A stretch of DNA of 5,797 nucleotides, taken from contig JAJCXL010000341.1 of NCBI GenBank assembly GCA_029263435.1, positions 1 through 5,797 on the forward strand, in the 5' to 3' direction. Positions 1-5,614 of this stretch are shown here, piece by piece. The translations under genes were made by a program, and so were the position numbers. Numbering within the stretch: position 1 is the stretch's first letter; every line of letters starts with the position of its first letter. The DNA is from Acidobacteriota bacterium. Its GTDB lineage: Bacteria; Acidobacteriota; Vicinamibacteria; Marinacidobacterales; SMYC01. The notes below the pieces were generated by a model that was not told where the DNA came from, did not search any database, and was given only the letters and a program-made list of their open reading frames with translations.

Positions 1-126
1 GTACAAGTCGCCGCCGCACCGTGGCGCGAAGATGTCGTGCTCGCCGCAGCCCGGAGGATCGAGCAATCTCTCGGCGGGTACGCGGCTCCGCCGCTTATGC
101 AACGAACTTCTGGGACGGGACACTAG
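1..126 (+). CDS. C-terminal end of an amidase (amidase-signature family), 5' partial
   Basis: Reading frame 1 is open from the first base to a TAG at 124-126 and gives 41 residues. It contains PWREDVVLAAARRIEQ and then a short GGYAAPP tail. This resembles the usual end of amidase-signature enzymes, where a strand of the type 'G-x-Q-x-x-x-x-PW-x-E' is followed by a helix rich in Ala, Leu and Glu that closes the fold. Such enzymes hydrolyse carboxamides to acid plus ammonia with a Ser-cisSer-Lys triad. The triad would lie upstream of this window and cannot be checked. The stop is 20 bases before the next gene on the same strand, so the two may be co-transcribed. The identification rests on a short tail and is moderate; an unrelated protein with a similar helix is possible. 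The substrate cannot be named. Confidence 0.6.
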   Translation, partial: VQVAAAPWREDVVLAAARRIEQSLGGYAAPPLMQRTSGTGH

Positions 127-130
127 GTCT

Positions 131-139
131 TGCTATCCT
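131..139 (+). promoter_or_regulatory. Extended -10-like promoter element before the aminotransferase gene
   Basis: TGCTATCCT lies in the 20-base gap between the amidase stop and the GTG at 147. It reads as an extended -10 (TGn plus TATCCT). The last base of the hexamer is 7 bases before the GTG, so transcription from it would begin at or next to the start codon and give a leaderless message. This agrees with the absence of a Shine-Dalgarno. No convincing -35 is seen. Similar elements precede three other genes in the window. Confidence 0.35.
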
Positions 140-146
140 CGTCTAC

Positions 147-1274
147 GTGAACTGCAAAGACGATTTCGGTCCGTTCGAGGGGAAGACGTGGCTGAACTGC
201 TCGCATCAAGGACCGCTCCCGAGAATCGCCGTCGACGCCTGTCGCGAGGCCATCGGTTGGAAGATCGCGCCCCACCACATGACCTCGGAGCGCTTCACTA
301 AAGTTCCTGAGAGACTCCGTCGCGCGCTCGGCGCTCTCTTGAACGCGCCGGCGGACGAGATCGCGCTCGCGAACAGCGCGTCCTACGGCCTTCACCTCCT
401 CGCCAACGGACTGCCACTGTCTCGAGGCGACGAAGTCCTCGTCGTGCGCGGAGATTTTCCCTCCGTGGTCCTTCCATGGCTCGGGCTCCAGCCAAAAGGA
501 GTGGTGGTGCGGCAGCTGGAACCGCCTGTGCGCGCCGAGACGTTGTCCGCAGCTCTCACTTCCAAGACCCGCGTGTTTTGCGCTACCTGGGTCCACTCGT
601 TCACCGGAAGGGCGCTCGATCTCGATGGGATCGGAATGCTCTGTCGCGAGCGTGGCGTGAAGTTCATCGTCAACGGCGCCCAAGCCGTCGGCGCTCGCCC
701 TCTCGACGTCACGACCGCTCCAATCGATGCCCTCACAGGCGTCGGGTTCAAGTGGCTGTGTGGTCCGTACGGGACGGGCTATTGCTGGATGGACGCGGCA
801 ACGAGAGATTGCTTGAACGTCAACCTTGCCTATTGGCTGTCGCTGCAAACGGCCGACGATCTGGGACGAGAAGAGGCGCTCCCGACGCTTCGCGACGATC
901 TCGGCGCGCGACGGTTCGACATCTTCGGCACCGCGAACTTCTTCAACTTCGTCCCGTGGACCGCGTCGCTCGAATACCTTCTCGAGCATGGGATCGACGA
1001 CATCTCCGAGCACGATGACGCGCTCGTCGATCGGCTCATCGCGGGTCTGGGCACTTGCGGGTACGAGGTTCTGAGCCCCATGGAGGGAGCGTCTCGCTCG
1101 ACTCTCGTGGTCGCGTCGCATGAAGATCGCGCGCGTAACGAAGCGGTTCATGGGGCTTTGCGACGAGCCGGCATCGAGATCGCCTACCGACGCGGCAATC
1201 TTCGGTTCTCGCCTCATCTCTACAACGACGAGCAGGATATCGACCGGGCGCTGGACGCCTTACGCAGTGCGTGA
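147..1274 (+). CDS. Class V aminotransferase-fold PLP-dependent enzyme
   Basis: This is a 375-residue protein of the aspartate aminotransferase fold, class V (the group of cysteine desulfurases, isopenicillin N epimerase and kynureninase). Visible family features are LNCSHQGPLP near residue 17, ANSASYGLHLLA (residues 75-86, the cofactor phosphate loop region), FIVNGAQAVG (173-182) and GVGFKWLCGPYGTGY (198-212), in which K202 is the expected Schiff-base lysine. NLRFSPHLYN near 351-360 is the usual C-terminal substrate-carboxylate region. Position 176 is Asn where the family normally has the Asp that contacts the pyridine nitrogen of PLP. The GTG at 147 is preferred because the frame upstream of it overlaps the amidase tail and looks non-coding, and LNCS then falls at a normal distance from the N-terminus. 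There is no Shine-Dalgarno. Reaction and substrate are unknown. Its position suggests a role with amino acids released by the neighbouring hydrolases (desulfuration, epimerisation or transamination), which is inference only. Confidence 0.85.
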   Translation: MNCKDDFGPFEGKTWLNCSHQGPLPRIAVDACREAIGWKIAPHHMTSERFTKVPERLRRALGALLNAPADEIALANSASYGLHLLANGLPLSRGDEVLVVRGDFPSVVLPWLGLQPKGVVVRQLEPPVRAETLSAALTSKTRVFCATWVHSFTGRALDLDGIGMLCRERGVKFIVNGAQAVGARPLDVTTAPIDALTGVGFKWLCGPYGTGYCWMDAATRDCLNVNLAYWLSLQTADDLGREEALPTLRDDLGARRFDIFGTANFFNFVPWTASLEYLLEHGIDDISEHDDALVDRLIAGLGTCGYEVLSPMEGASRSTLVVASHEDRARNEAVHGALRRAGIEIAYRRGNLRFSPHLYNDEQDIDRALDALRSA

Positions 1275-1282
1275 GTGCGCGC

Positions 1283-2209
1283 TCAATCCGGCTCGATCAC
1301 GCCCGTCTGTTCGACGATGCGCCCATAGTGCTCGGGGCGACGATGTTTGTCGAAGTTGAAGACGTTTCGTTTGAAGTCTGAGCACGCATCCAGTCCGCAC
1401 TCGTAGACGACGAGCTCGTCTTCCGCGCTCTGAGCTCGAGCAGCGATCTCACCCGTCGGGGCGACGATAGCAGAGCCCCCGATGAGGACGTGGCCGTCCT
1501 CCGATCCGGCTTTCGCCGCCGCGACCACCCAGGTACCGTTCTGATAGGCACCCGCTTGAAGCGACAGCAGGTGATGGAACATCCGCCGATGGGCCGGCTC
1601 GTCGTGATAGATGTTGTGCTCCGGCGTGTTGTAGCCGAGCATGACCATCTCGACGCCTTGTAGCCCCATCACCCGAAACGTCTCGGGCCACCTTCGGTCA
1701 TTGCAGATACACATCCCGACGATCCCACCGAAGGCTCGCCATACCGGAAAGCCGAGATTGCCGACGTCGAAATAACGTTTCTCCAAGTGTTGAAACGGCG
1801 CTTCCGGGCGGTGGTCCGAGTGGCCGGGAAGATGGATCTTGCGGTACTTGCCAATGATGCGCCCGCCGCGGTCCACCAAGATGGCAGTGTTGAAGTGCCC
1901 ATCGGGAGCGAGCTCCGCATAGCCTAAATGAAATCCGAGGCCTAGCCGTTTGGCCTCGGCGAACAACGGAGCGGTCGCGTCGTTCGGCATCTCGGTCTCG
2001 AAGAAACCATCGACCTCATTTTGGTCCTTCATGAAATAACGAGGGAAAAAAGTCGTCAAAGCGAGCTCCGGAAAAACCACGAGATCCCCATCGGAGCGTT
2101 TCGCCTCTCTGAGGAGTGCGATCATCCGCTCGACCACCGCCGACCGGTCGTCCGCCAAATGGATCGGACCGAGCTGAGCGCAAGCGATACGGATCGAGCG
2201 CTCGCTCAC
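1283..2209 (-). CDS. N-carbamoyl-D-amino-acid hydrolase (D-carbamoylase, nitrilase superfamily)
   Basis: This 308-residue cytoplasmic enzyme would convert an N-carbamoyl-D-amino acid to the D-amino acid, CO2 and ammonia, the second step of hydantoin breakdown. The nitrilase triad is visible: E48 in VFPELALTTFFPR, K124 in GKYRKIHLPGH and C169 in ICNDRRWPE. Further stretches typical of the Agrobacterium-type D-carbamoylase, recalled from memory, are FQHLEKRYF (139-147), GYNTPEHN (192-199), FHHLLSLQAG (211-220), IVAPTGEI (248-255) and FNFDKHRRPEHYG (284-296). R172/R173, H141 and T195 match positions known in that family to hold the carbamoyl substrate. Its length is close to the roughly 304 residues of characterised members. 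The specific motifs make beta-ureidopropionase or a generic nitrilase less likely. The start is a GTG at 2207-2209 that overlaps the hydantoinase stop as GTGA, with GGAGG 7 bases upstream, so translation is probably coupled. Such genes have been called hyuC in the literature, but the same name is used for L-carbamoylases. Confidence 0.92.
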   Translation of the reverse strand: MSERSIRIACAQLGPIHLADDRSAVVERMIALLREAKRSDGDLVVFPELALTTFFPRYFMKDQNEVDGFFETEMPNDATAPLFAEAKRLGLGFHLGYAELAPDGHFNTAILVDRGGRIIGKYRKIHLPGHSDHRPEAPFQHLEKRYFDVGNLGFPVWRAFGGIVGMCICNDRRWPETFRVMGLQGVEMVMLGYNTPEHNIYHDEPAHRRMFHHLLSLQAGAYQNGTWVVAAAKAGSEDGHVLIGGSAIVAPTGEIAARAQSAEDELVVYECGLDACSDFKRNVFNFDKHRRPEHYGRIVEQTGVIEPD

Positions 2210-3669
2210 CAGAGATCCTCCAATCCGAATCGGCGCGCGAGAGAGACCTCCGCCGCTTCTCTCCCGAGAGGGTCGGCCGCGCTCGGCTTCTCTCGAGGAA
2301 TGAACTCGCCGCTTCCTTTCTCGACGAGAAGCTCACCGGCATCGACGACGACCCTGCCGCGGCTGAGGACCGTCCGCGGCCAACCTTGGATCGTTCTGCC
2401 CGCGTAAGGCGTATAGCCGACGTTGTCATGCAGATGCTCCCAACCGAGCGTCACCGTCTTGTGGGCGTCCCAGATGACGAGGTCCGCGTCGGCGCCGACA
2501 GAGATACTCCCTTTGCGGGGAAACATCCCATAGAGCTGCGCCGGGCGGGTCGACGTGAGCTCCACGAAGCGGTGGAGGTCCAGGCGCCCTTTCAGGACAC
2601 CCTCGGAGAACAGCAATGGCATGCGGACTTCGAGTCCGGGAACTCCGTTCGCGATCTTGTTGAAAGGCGGATCCTCTCCCTGCGCGAGCTTTCCGGTCTC
2701 GTCGAAGCGGTAAGGCGCATGGTCGGACGAGAGGACTTGAAACGTCCCGTCCGAAAGCCCTCGCCAGATCGCTTCTTGTGACGCTTCATCGCGCGGGGGC
2801 GGGCTACAACAACACATCGCCCCTTGCATGTCCGGCTGGTCTAGATCGTCGGCAGTGAGGAAGAGGTACTGAGGACAGGTCTCGGCGAACACCTTCAAGC
2901 CTCGTCGCTGCGCCCGACGGATGGCCTCCATCCCCTCTTCCGACGAGACGTGGACGATGAGGCACGGCGCATCCACGAGCTCGGCGAGCGAGATAGCCCT
3001 CGACGTCGCCTCGGACTCGGCGAGACGCGGATGGCTGACGGCGTGAAACTTGGGAGCGACGGCGCCCGCTGCGAGGAGCCGATCGGTGAGCCAGCGGATG
3101 AGGTCGTGGTTCTCCGCATGGATCATCGTGAGCGCGCCTTCCTTACGAGCCAAGGCAAAGACGTCGAGCATTTGATAGTCGTCGAGCTTGAGCGCGTCGT
3201 AGGTCATGTAGACCTTGAAGGACGTGTAGCCGTTTCGGATGAGCTCGGGTAGCTCATCTTTCATGACGGTCTCGGTCGGGTCCGAGATGATGAGGTGAAA
3301 ACCGTAATCGATCACGGCTTTCGTCTTCGCACGCGTGTGATAGTCGACGAGGACGGCCCGGAGCGAGTCGCCTTTGTGCTGGGCCGCGAACGAAAGAATG
3401 GTCGTGGTGCCTCCGTGAGCGGCCGACACGGTGCCGGTGTAGAAGTCGTCGGCGCACATGAGCCCCGTCGACGAGATCTGCTCGATATGAGTGTGGGCGT
3501 CGATGCCGCCGGGAAAAACGTAGTCACCGTTCGCGTCGATCTCTCGCTCGCCGGACGGGAGCTTCTTACCGATCGCCGTGATCGTTCCCCCTTCGATACC
3601 GATGTCGCAAAACACTTCCTCCGTCGCGGTGACGACGTTTCCATCTCTAATCACGAGGTCGAATTTCAT
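2206..3669 (-). CDS. hydA: D-hydantoinase / dihydropyrimidinase
   Basis: This is a 487-residue cyclic amidohydrolase with a two-metal TIM-barrel site. It would open hydantoins (or dihydropyrimidines) to N-carbamoyl amino acids. Metal ligands expected for the family are all visible: H59 and H61 in GGIDAHTHIEQ, K152 (the lysine that becomes carbamylated) in TSFKVYMTYD, H184 in IHAENHD, H240 in IVHVSSEE and D316 in SSDHAPY. Y157 is in the position of the substrate-contacting tyrosine, S289 begins the SPPPR motif, and N341 lies in ANGVPGLE. The N-terminal MKFDLVIRDGNVVT strand and C-terminal VGADADLVIWD are the small beta-sandwich domain. The ATG at 3667-3669 gives the standard family N-terminus. 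An earlier in-frame ATG adds 31 unrelated residues that cross the divergent promoter region. Three Cys (286-288) precede S289, which is unusual. Co-transcription with a D-carbamoylase favours D-hydantoinase over dihydropyrimidinase as the physiological role; allantoinase is unlikely. Confidence 0.93.
   Translation of the reverse strand: MKFDLVIRDGNVVTATEEVFCDIGIEGGTITAIGKKLPSGEREIDANGDYVFPGGIDAHTHIEQISSTGLMCADDFYTGTVSAAHGGTTTILSFAAQHKGDSLRAVLVDYHTRAKTKAVIDYGFHLIISDPTETVMKDELPELIRNGYTSFKVYMTYDALKLDDYQMLDVFALARKEGALTMIHAENHDLIRWLTDRLLAAGAVAPKFHAVSHPRLAESEATSRAISLAELVDAPCLIVHVSSEEGMEAIRRAQRRGLKVFAETCPQYLFLTADDLDQPDMQGAMCCCSPPPRDEASQEAIWRGLSDGTFQVLSSDHAPYRFDETGKLAQGEDPPFNKIANGVPGLEVRMPLLFSEGVLKGRLDLHRFVELTSTRPAQLYGMFPRKGSISVGADADLVIWDAHKTVTLGWEHLHDNVGYTPYAGRTIQGWPRTVLSRGRVVVDAGELLVEKGSGEFIPREKPSAADPLGREAAEVSLARRFGLEDLW
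2217..2221 (-). promoter_or_regulatory. Shine-Dalgarno for the D-carbamoylase gene, inside the hydantoinase 3' end
   Basis: On the minus strand GGAGG lies 7 bases before the GTG start at 2209, within codons for the last residues (GLEDLW) of the hydantoinase. It decides the GTG start and, with the GTGA start/stop overlap, points to translational coupling that would keep the two enzymes in step. Confidence 0.7.
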
Positions 3670-3679
3670 AGCGGGCCGT

Positions 3680-3688
3680 ATGGTAGCA
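3680..3688 (-). promoter_or_regulatory. Extended -10-like element for the hydantoinase operon
   Basis: Read on the minus strand this is TGCTACCAT: a TGn extension plus TACCAT. Its last base is 10 bases before the hydantoinase ATG, so the leader would be only a few bases or absent. No Shine-Dalgarno precedes that ATG, which agrees. No clear -35 is visible. It overlaps the plus-strand element at 3681-3689. Confidence 0.35.
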
Positions 3689-3689
3689 T
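3681..3689 (+). promoter_or_regulatory. Extended -10-like element for the symporter gene
   Basis: TGGTAGCAT reads as a TGn extension plus TAGCAT on the plus strand, 41 bases before the symporter ATG. It shares the TA step at 3684-3685 with the minus-strand element, so one short near-palindrome could serve both directions. No strong -35 is seen; the matching position would fall inside the hydantoinase 5' coding end. Confidence 0.3.
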
Positions 3690-3730
3690 CCGCCGGTCCG
3701 AAGCCTGGTCCCACGTTCACGTCCAACGAC

Positions 3731-5506
3731 ATGCCGCTAGCTACGATCGACTGGGTGATCATCGGCTGCTATTTCGTTTTGGCCTCGGGCGTCGGTCTGT
3801 ACTACCGCAAACGGGCCGGCTCGAGCCTGTCCGAGTATTTCCTCTCGGGACGCTCTCTTCCGTGGTGGCTCGCGGGCACTTCCATGATCGCGACATCGTT
3901 CGCGGCAGACACGCCCCTCGCCGTCACCGGGCTCGTCGCGCGTCACGGGATTGCAGGCAACTGGTTCTGGTGGTCTTTCGCTCTGGGCGGAATGATCATC
4001 GTCTTCGTCTACGCGCGACTGTGGCGACGCGCGGGCGTCATGACGGACGTGGAGCTCGTGGAGCTTCGCTACGGAGGCAAGCCCGCCGCTTTTCTCCGCG
4101 GCTTTCGGGCGATCTACATCTCGCTTCTCGTGAACTCGATCATCGTCGGATGGGTCACCGCCGCGATGGTGAACGTGCTCAAGTTCACCGTGTTCTCCGG
4201 AACCGAAGCGGAGACCGGCTCGAGCGACTGGCTCATCATCTTGGCGCTCTTCGCCGTCGTCGGTGTCTACAGCACGTTGTCGGGACTGTGGGGCGTGGTC
4301 GTCACGGATTTCGTGCAGTTCGCCGTCGCGATGGTGGGCTCAGTCGTCTTCGCCTATTTCTGTGTCTCACACGTTGGCGGGCTCGACGCGCTTCGCGAAA
4401 AGCTCACCTCCGGCTACGAGGGGGGCGAGCAGATCCTGAGCTTCATTCCCGATTTCACTGCCGCCGATCCTTGGATGCCCTTGAACGTCTTTCTCATCAT
4501 GCTCTTCGTTCAGTGGTGGGCGTCGTGGTACCCCGGCTCGGAGCCGGGAGGAGGCGGCTCGACGGTCCAACGCATGGCGTCTTGTCGCAGCGAGCGTGAC
4601 GCACTCCTCGCCACGTTGTGGTTCCAGCTCGCCCACTACTGTTTACGCCCGTGGCCGTGGCTCCTCGTGGCGCTCTCCGCTCTCGCGGTCTACCCCGACC
4701 TGAGAACCTTGGAGGATCCCGGGGTCGGCTATCCGATGCTGATCCGAGACCTCGCGCCCGCGGGGCTCAAAGGCGTGATGCTGGTGACGTTCTTCGCTGC
4801 CTACATGTCGACCATCAGCACTCATATCAACTGGGCCGCGTCTTATCTCGTCGGGGACGTGTATCGCCGCTTCCTCCGCCCCAACGCCGAGCAGGTGGAG
4901 CTCACCAAGGTGTCGCGGATCGCCACGGTGTTCGTCCTCGTCGTGGGAGCCGGCGCATCGTGGCTCATGCGCGGCATCGCGGTGGACGAGGCATGGAAGT
5001 TCCTCGCAGCTCTCGGCGCGGGCACCGGCGCGGTCTTCATGCTCCGCTGGTTCTGGTGGCGCATCAACGCATGGTCAGAGCTAAGTGCGATGGTGGCATC
5101 GCTTTTCTACTTCATCCTCGTCAGCCAGCGCGTCGCGTCGAACGAGCACCGCCTTGCCATTGTCGCGGCGTTGACGATTCCGACGTGGCTCGTGGTGACG
5201 TTCCTGACCGCGCCGGAGTCTCGAGAGACGCTCGACCGCTTCTACACGAAAATTCGACCGGGCGGAGCCGGCTGGGCTCCCGCGGCCGAGAGAAACCCAG
5301 GCGTTGAGGTGGATCGCTACCTCGGGTCGTCGATCGTCGCGGCGCTCATGGCGACCGCGGTCGTCTACCTCACGATTCCCGGCCTGGGCTATCTGCTGTT
5401 CGGCCGCTACCTCGCGGGGGTGCTGGCGCTCACGGGCGCCGCCGTGGCTTCGGGGCTCACCTATGTGCTCGCGCGCCGGATCGGCTGGGAGAACGTTACG
5501 CAGTGA
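3731..5506 (+). CDS. Sodium:solute symporter (SSS family, inner membrane)
   Basis: This 591-residue protein is strongly hydrophobic, with about 13-15 predicted membrane spans. It belongs to the SSS family (TC 2.A.21), which couples Na+ entry to uptake of sugars, amino acids, nucleobases or ureides. Family signs are a short N-terminal span (5-24), the loop YFLSGRSLPWWLAG (36-49), the unwound first core helix around SFAADTPLAVTG (56-67), and AAYMSTISTHIN (356-367), in which S360/T361 align with the Ser pair of the Na2 site in the Vibrio sugar symporter. GDVYRRF (375-381) follows, as it does in that protein. An EPGGGGSTVQRM loop lies near 271-282, and an extra pair of C-terminal spans near 530-549 and 560-580 extends past the core. 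The ATG at 3731 places the first span immediately after the start; earlier in-frame ATGs run back into the hydantoinase gene. There is no clear Shine-Dalgarno. The substrate is not readable from sequence, but divergence from the hydantoinase operon suggests a hydantoin, N-carbamoyl amino acid or similar ureide. Confidence 0.93.
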   Translation: MPLATIDWVIIGCYFVLASGVGLYYRKRAGSSLSEYFLSGRSLPWWLAGTSMIATSFAADTPLAVTGLVARHGIAGNWFWWSFALGGMIIVFVYARLWRRAGVMTDVELVELRYGGKPAAFLRGFRAIYISLLVNSIIVGWVTAAMVNVLKFTVFSGTEAETGSSDWLIILALFAVVGVYSTLSGLWGVVVTDFVQFAVAMVGSVVFAYFCVSHVGGLDALREKLTSGYEGGEQILSFIPDFTAADPWMPLNVFLIMLFVQWWASWYPGSEPGGGGSTVQRMASCRSERDALLATLWFQLAHYCLRPWPWLLVALSALAVYPDLRTLEDPGVGYPMLIRDLAPAGLKGVMLVTFFAAYMSTISTHINWAASYLVGDVYRRFLRPNAEQVELTKVSRIATVFVLVVGAGASWLMRGIAVDEAWKFLAALGAGTGAVFMLRWFWWRINAWSELSAMVASLFYFILVSQRVASNEHRLAIVAALTIPTWLVVTFLTAPESRETLDRFYTKIRPGGAGWAPAAERNPGVEVDRYLGSSIVAALMATAVVYLTIPGLGYLLFGRYLAGVLALTGAAVASGLTYVLARRIGWENVTQ

Positions 5507-5542
5507 CTTGGGTGGCCGGTGACACAGTGACCCAGTGACGGC
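5501..5542 (+). repeat. Degenerate 8-base direct repeats (GTGACnCA type) across the symporter stop
   Basis: GTGAC occurs at 5503, 5519, 5527 and 5535, that is at spacings of 16, 8 and 8. The octamer in between (5511-5518, GGTGGCCG) looks like a decayed copy. The last three units read GTGACACA, GTGACCCA and GTGACGGC. The first unit holds the symporter stop codon. As 8 is not a multiple of 3, the TGA in the last three units closes all three forward frames. Confidence 0.65.
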
Positions 5543-5567
5543 GGCGTATCTCAAGGTGGTCGAATCG

Positions 5568-5576
5568 TGTTACCCT
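5568..5576 (+). promoter_or_regulatory. Extended -10-like element before the secreted FAH-family gene
   Basis: TGTTACCCT has a TGn extension and a TACCCT hexamer, and resembles the elements at 131-139 and 3680-3688. It lies 38 bases before the ATG at 5615 and would give a leader of about 30 bases, long enough to carry the strong Shine-Dalgarno seen there. It implies that this gene has its own promoter rather than depending on the symporter transcript. No -35 is obvious. Confidence 0.35.
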
Positions 5577-5577
5577 T

Positions 5578-5595
5578 CCTCGCGTTTTTTCGAGG
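5578..5595. repeat. Short inverted repeat CCTCG/CGAGG around a T6 run
   Basis: CCTCG (5578-5582) and CGAGG (5591-5595) are exact inverted copies around an 8-base centre that includes TTTTTT. It lies where transcription from the -10-like site at 5568-5576 would start, so it is more likely an operator-sized site than an RNA hairpin. The T run is in the loop, not after the stem, so it is not a standard terminator. It may be chance. Confidence 0.25.
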
Positions 5596-5598
5596 TTT

Positions 5599-5606
5599 AG
5601 GAGAGG
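5599..5606 (+). promoter_or_regulatory. Shine-Dalgarno AGGAGAGG for the last gene
   Basis: AGGAGAGG ends 8 bases before the ATG at 5615 and fixes that start. It is the clearest ribosome binding site on the plus strand of the window. Confidence 0.7.
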
Positions 5607-5614
5607 TTGGTTTC

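Noticed and set aside
21..146. Upstream extension of the aminotransferase frame to an ATG at 21
   Set aside because: The extra 42 residues look non-coding and overlap the amidase tail read in another frame. The GTG at 147 gives a normal family N-terminus.
123..1217. A 364-codon open frame antisense to the aminotransferase gene
   Set aside because: Its translation is rich in Arg, Ala and Ser with no recognisable fold, and it mirrors a gene with clear family motifs. It is a GC-driven shadow.
1283..2209. Beta-ureidopropionase (reductive pyrimidine degradation) as the product
   Set aside because: The sequence carries stretches specific to Agrobacterium-type D-carbamoylases (NDRRWPE, GYNTPEHN, FHHLLSLQAG), so the pyrimidine pathway reading is less likely, though activity on N-carbamoyl-beta-alanine is not excluded.
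3578..3730. Earlier in-frame starts for the symporter (ATG at 3578, or at 3680)
   Set aside because: The 3578 start lies inside the hydantoinase gene and adds a polar, unfamily-like leader. The 3680 ATG sits on the promoter-like element. The ATG at 3731 puts the first membrane span at the N-terminus as expected.
4532..4548. Perfect 8-base inverted repeat CCCGGCTC/GAGCCGGG with a 1-base centre inside the symporter gene
   Set aside because: It encodes the PGSEPGG loop, whose residues and GC-rich codons explain the symmetry, and a 1-base loop cannot form a usable hairpin. No following T run makes it a terminator.
3295..4599. A 434-codon plus-strand frame crossing the hydantoinase 5' end, the divergent gap and the symporter 5' half
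   Set aside because: It is extremely Arg/His-rich and overlaps two well-supported genes in other frames. The length reflects GC bias rather than coding.
5507..5550. Possible rho-independent terminator after the symporter
   Set aside because: Only a weak TGGGT/ACCCA pairing is present and no T run follows it. The 8-base repeats explain the apparent structure better.
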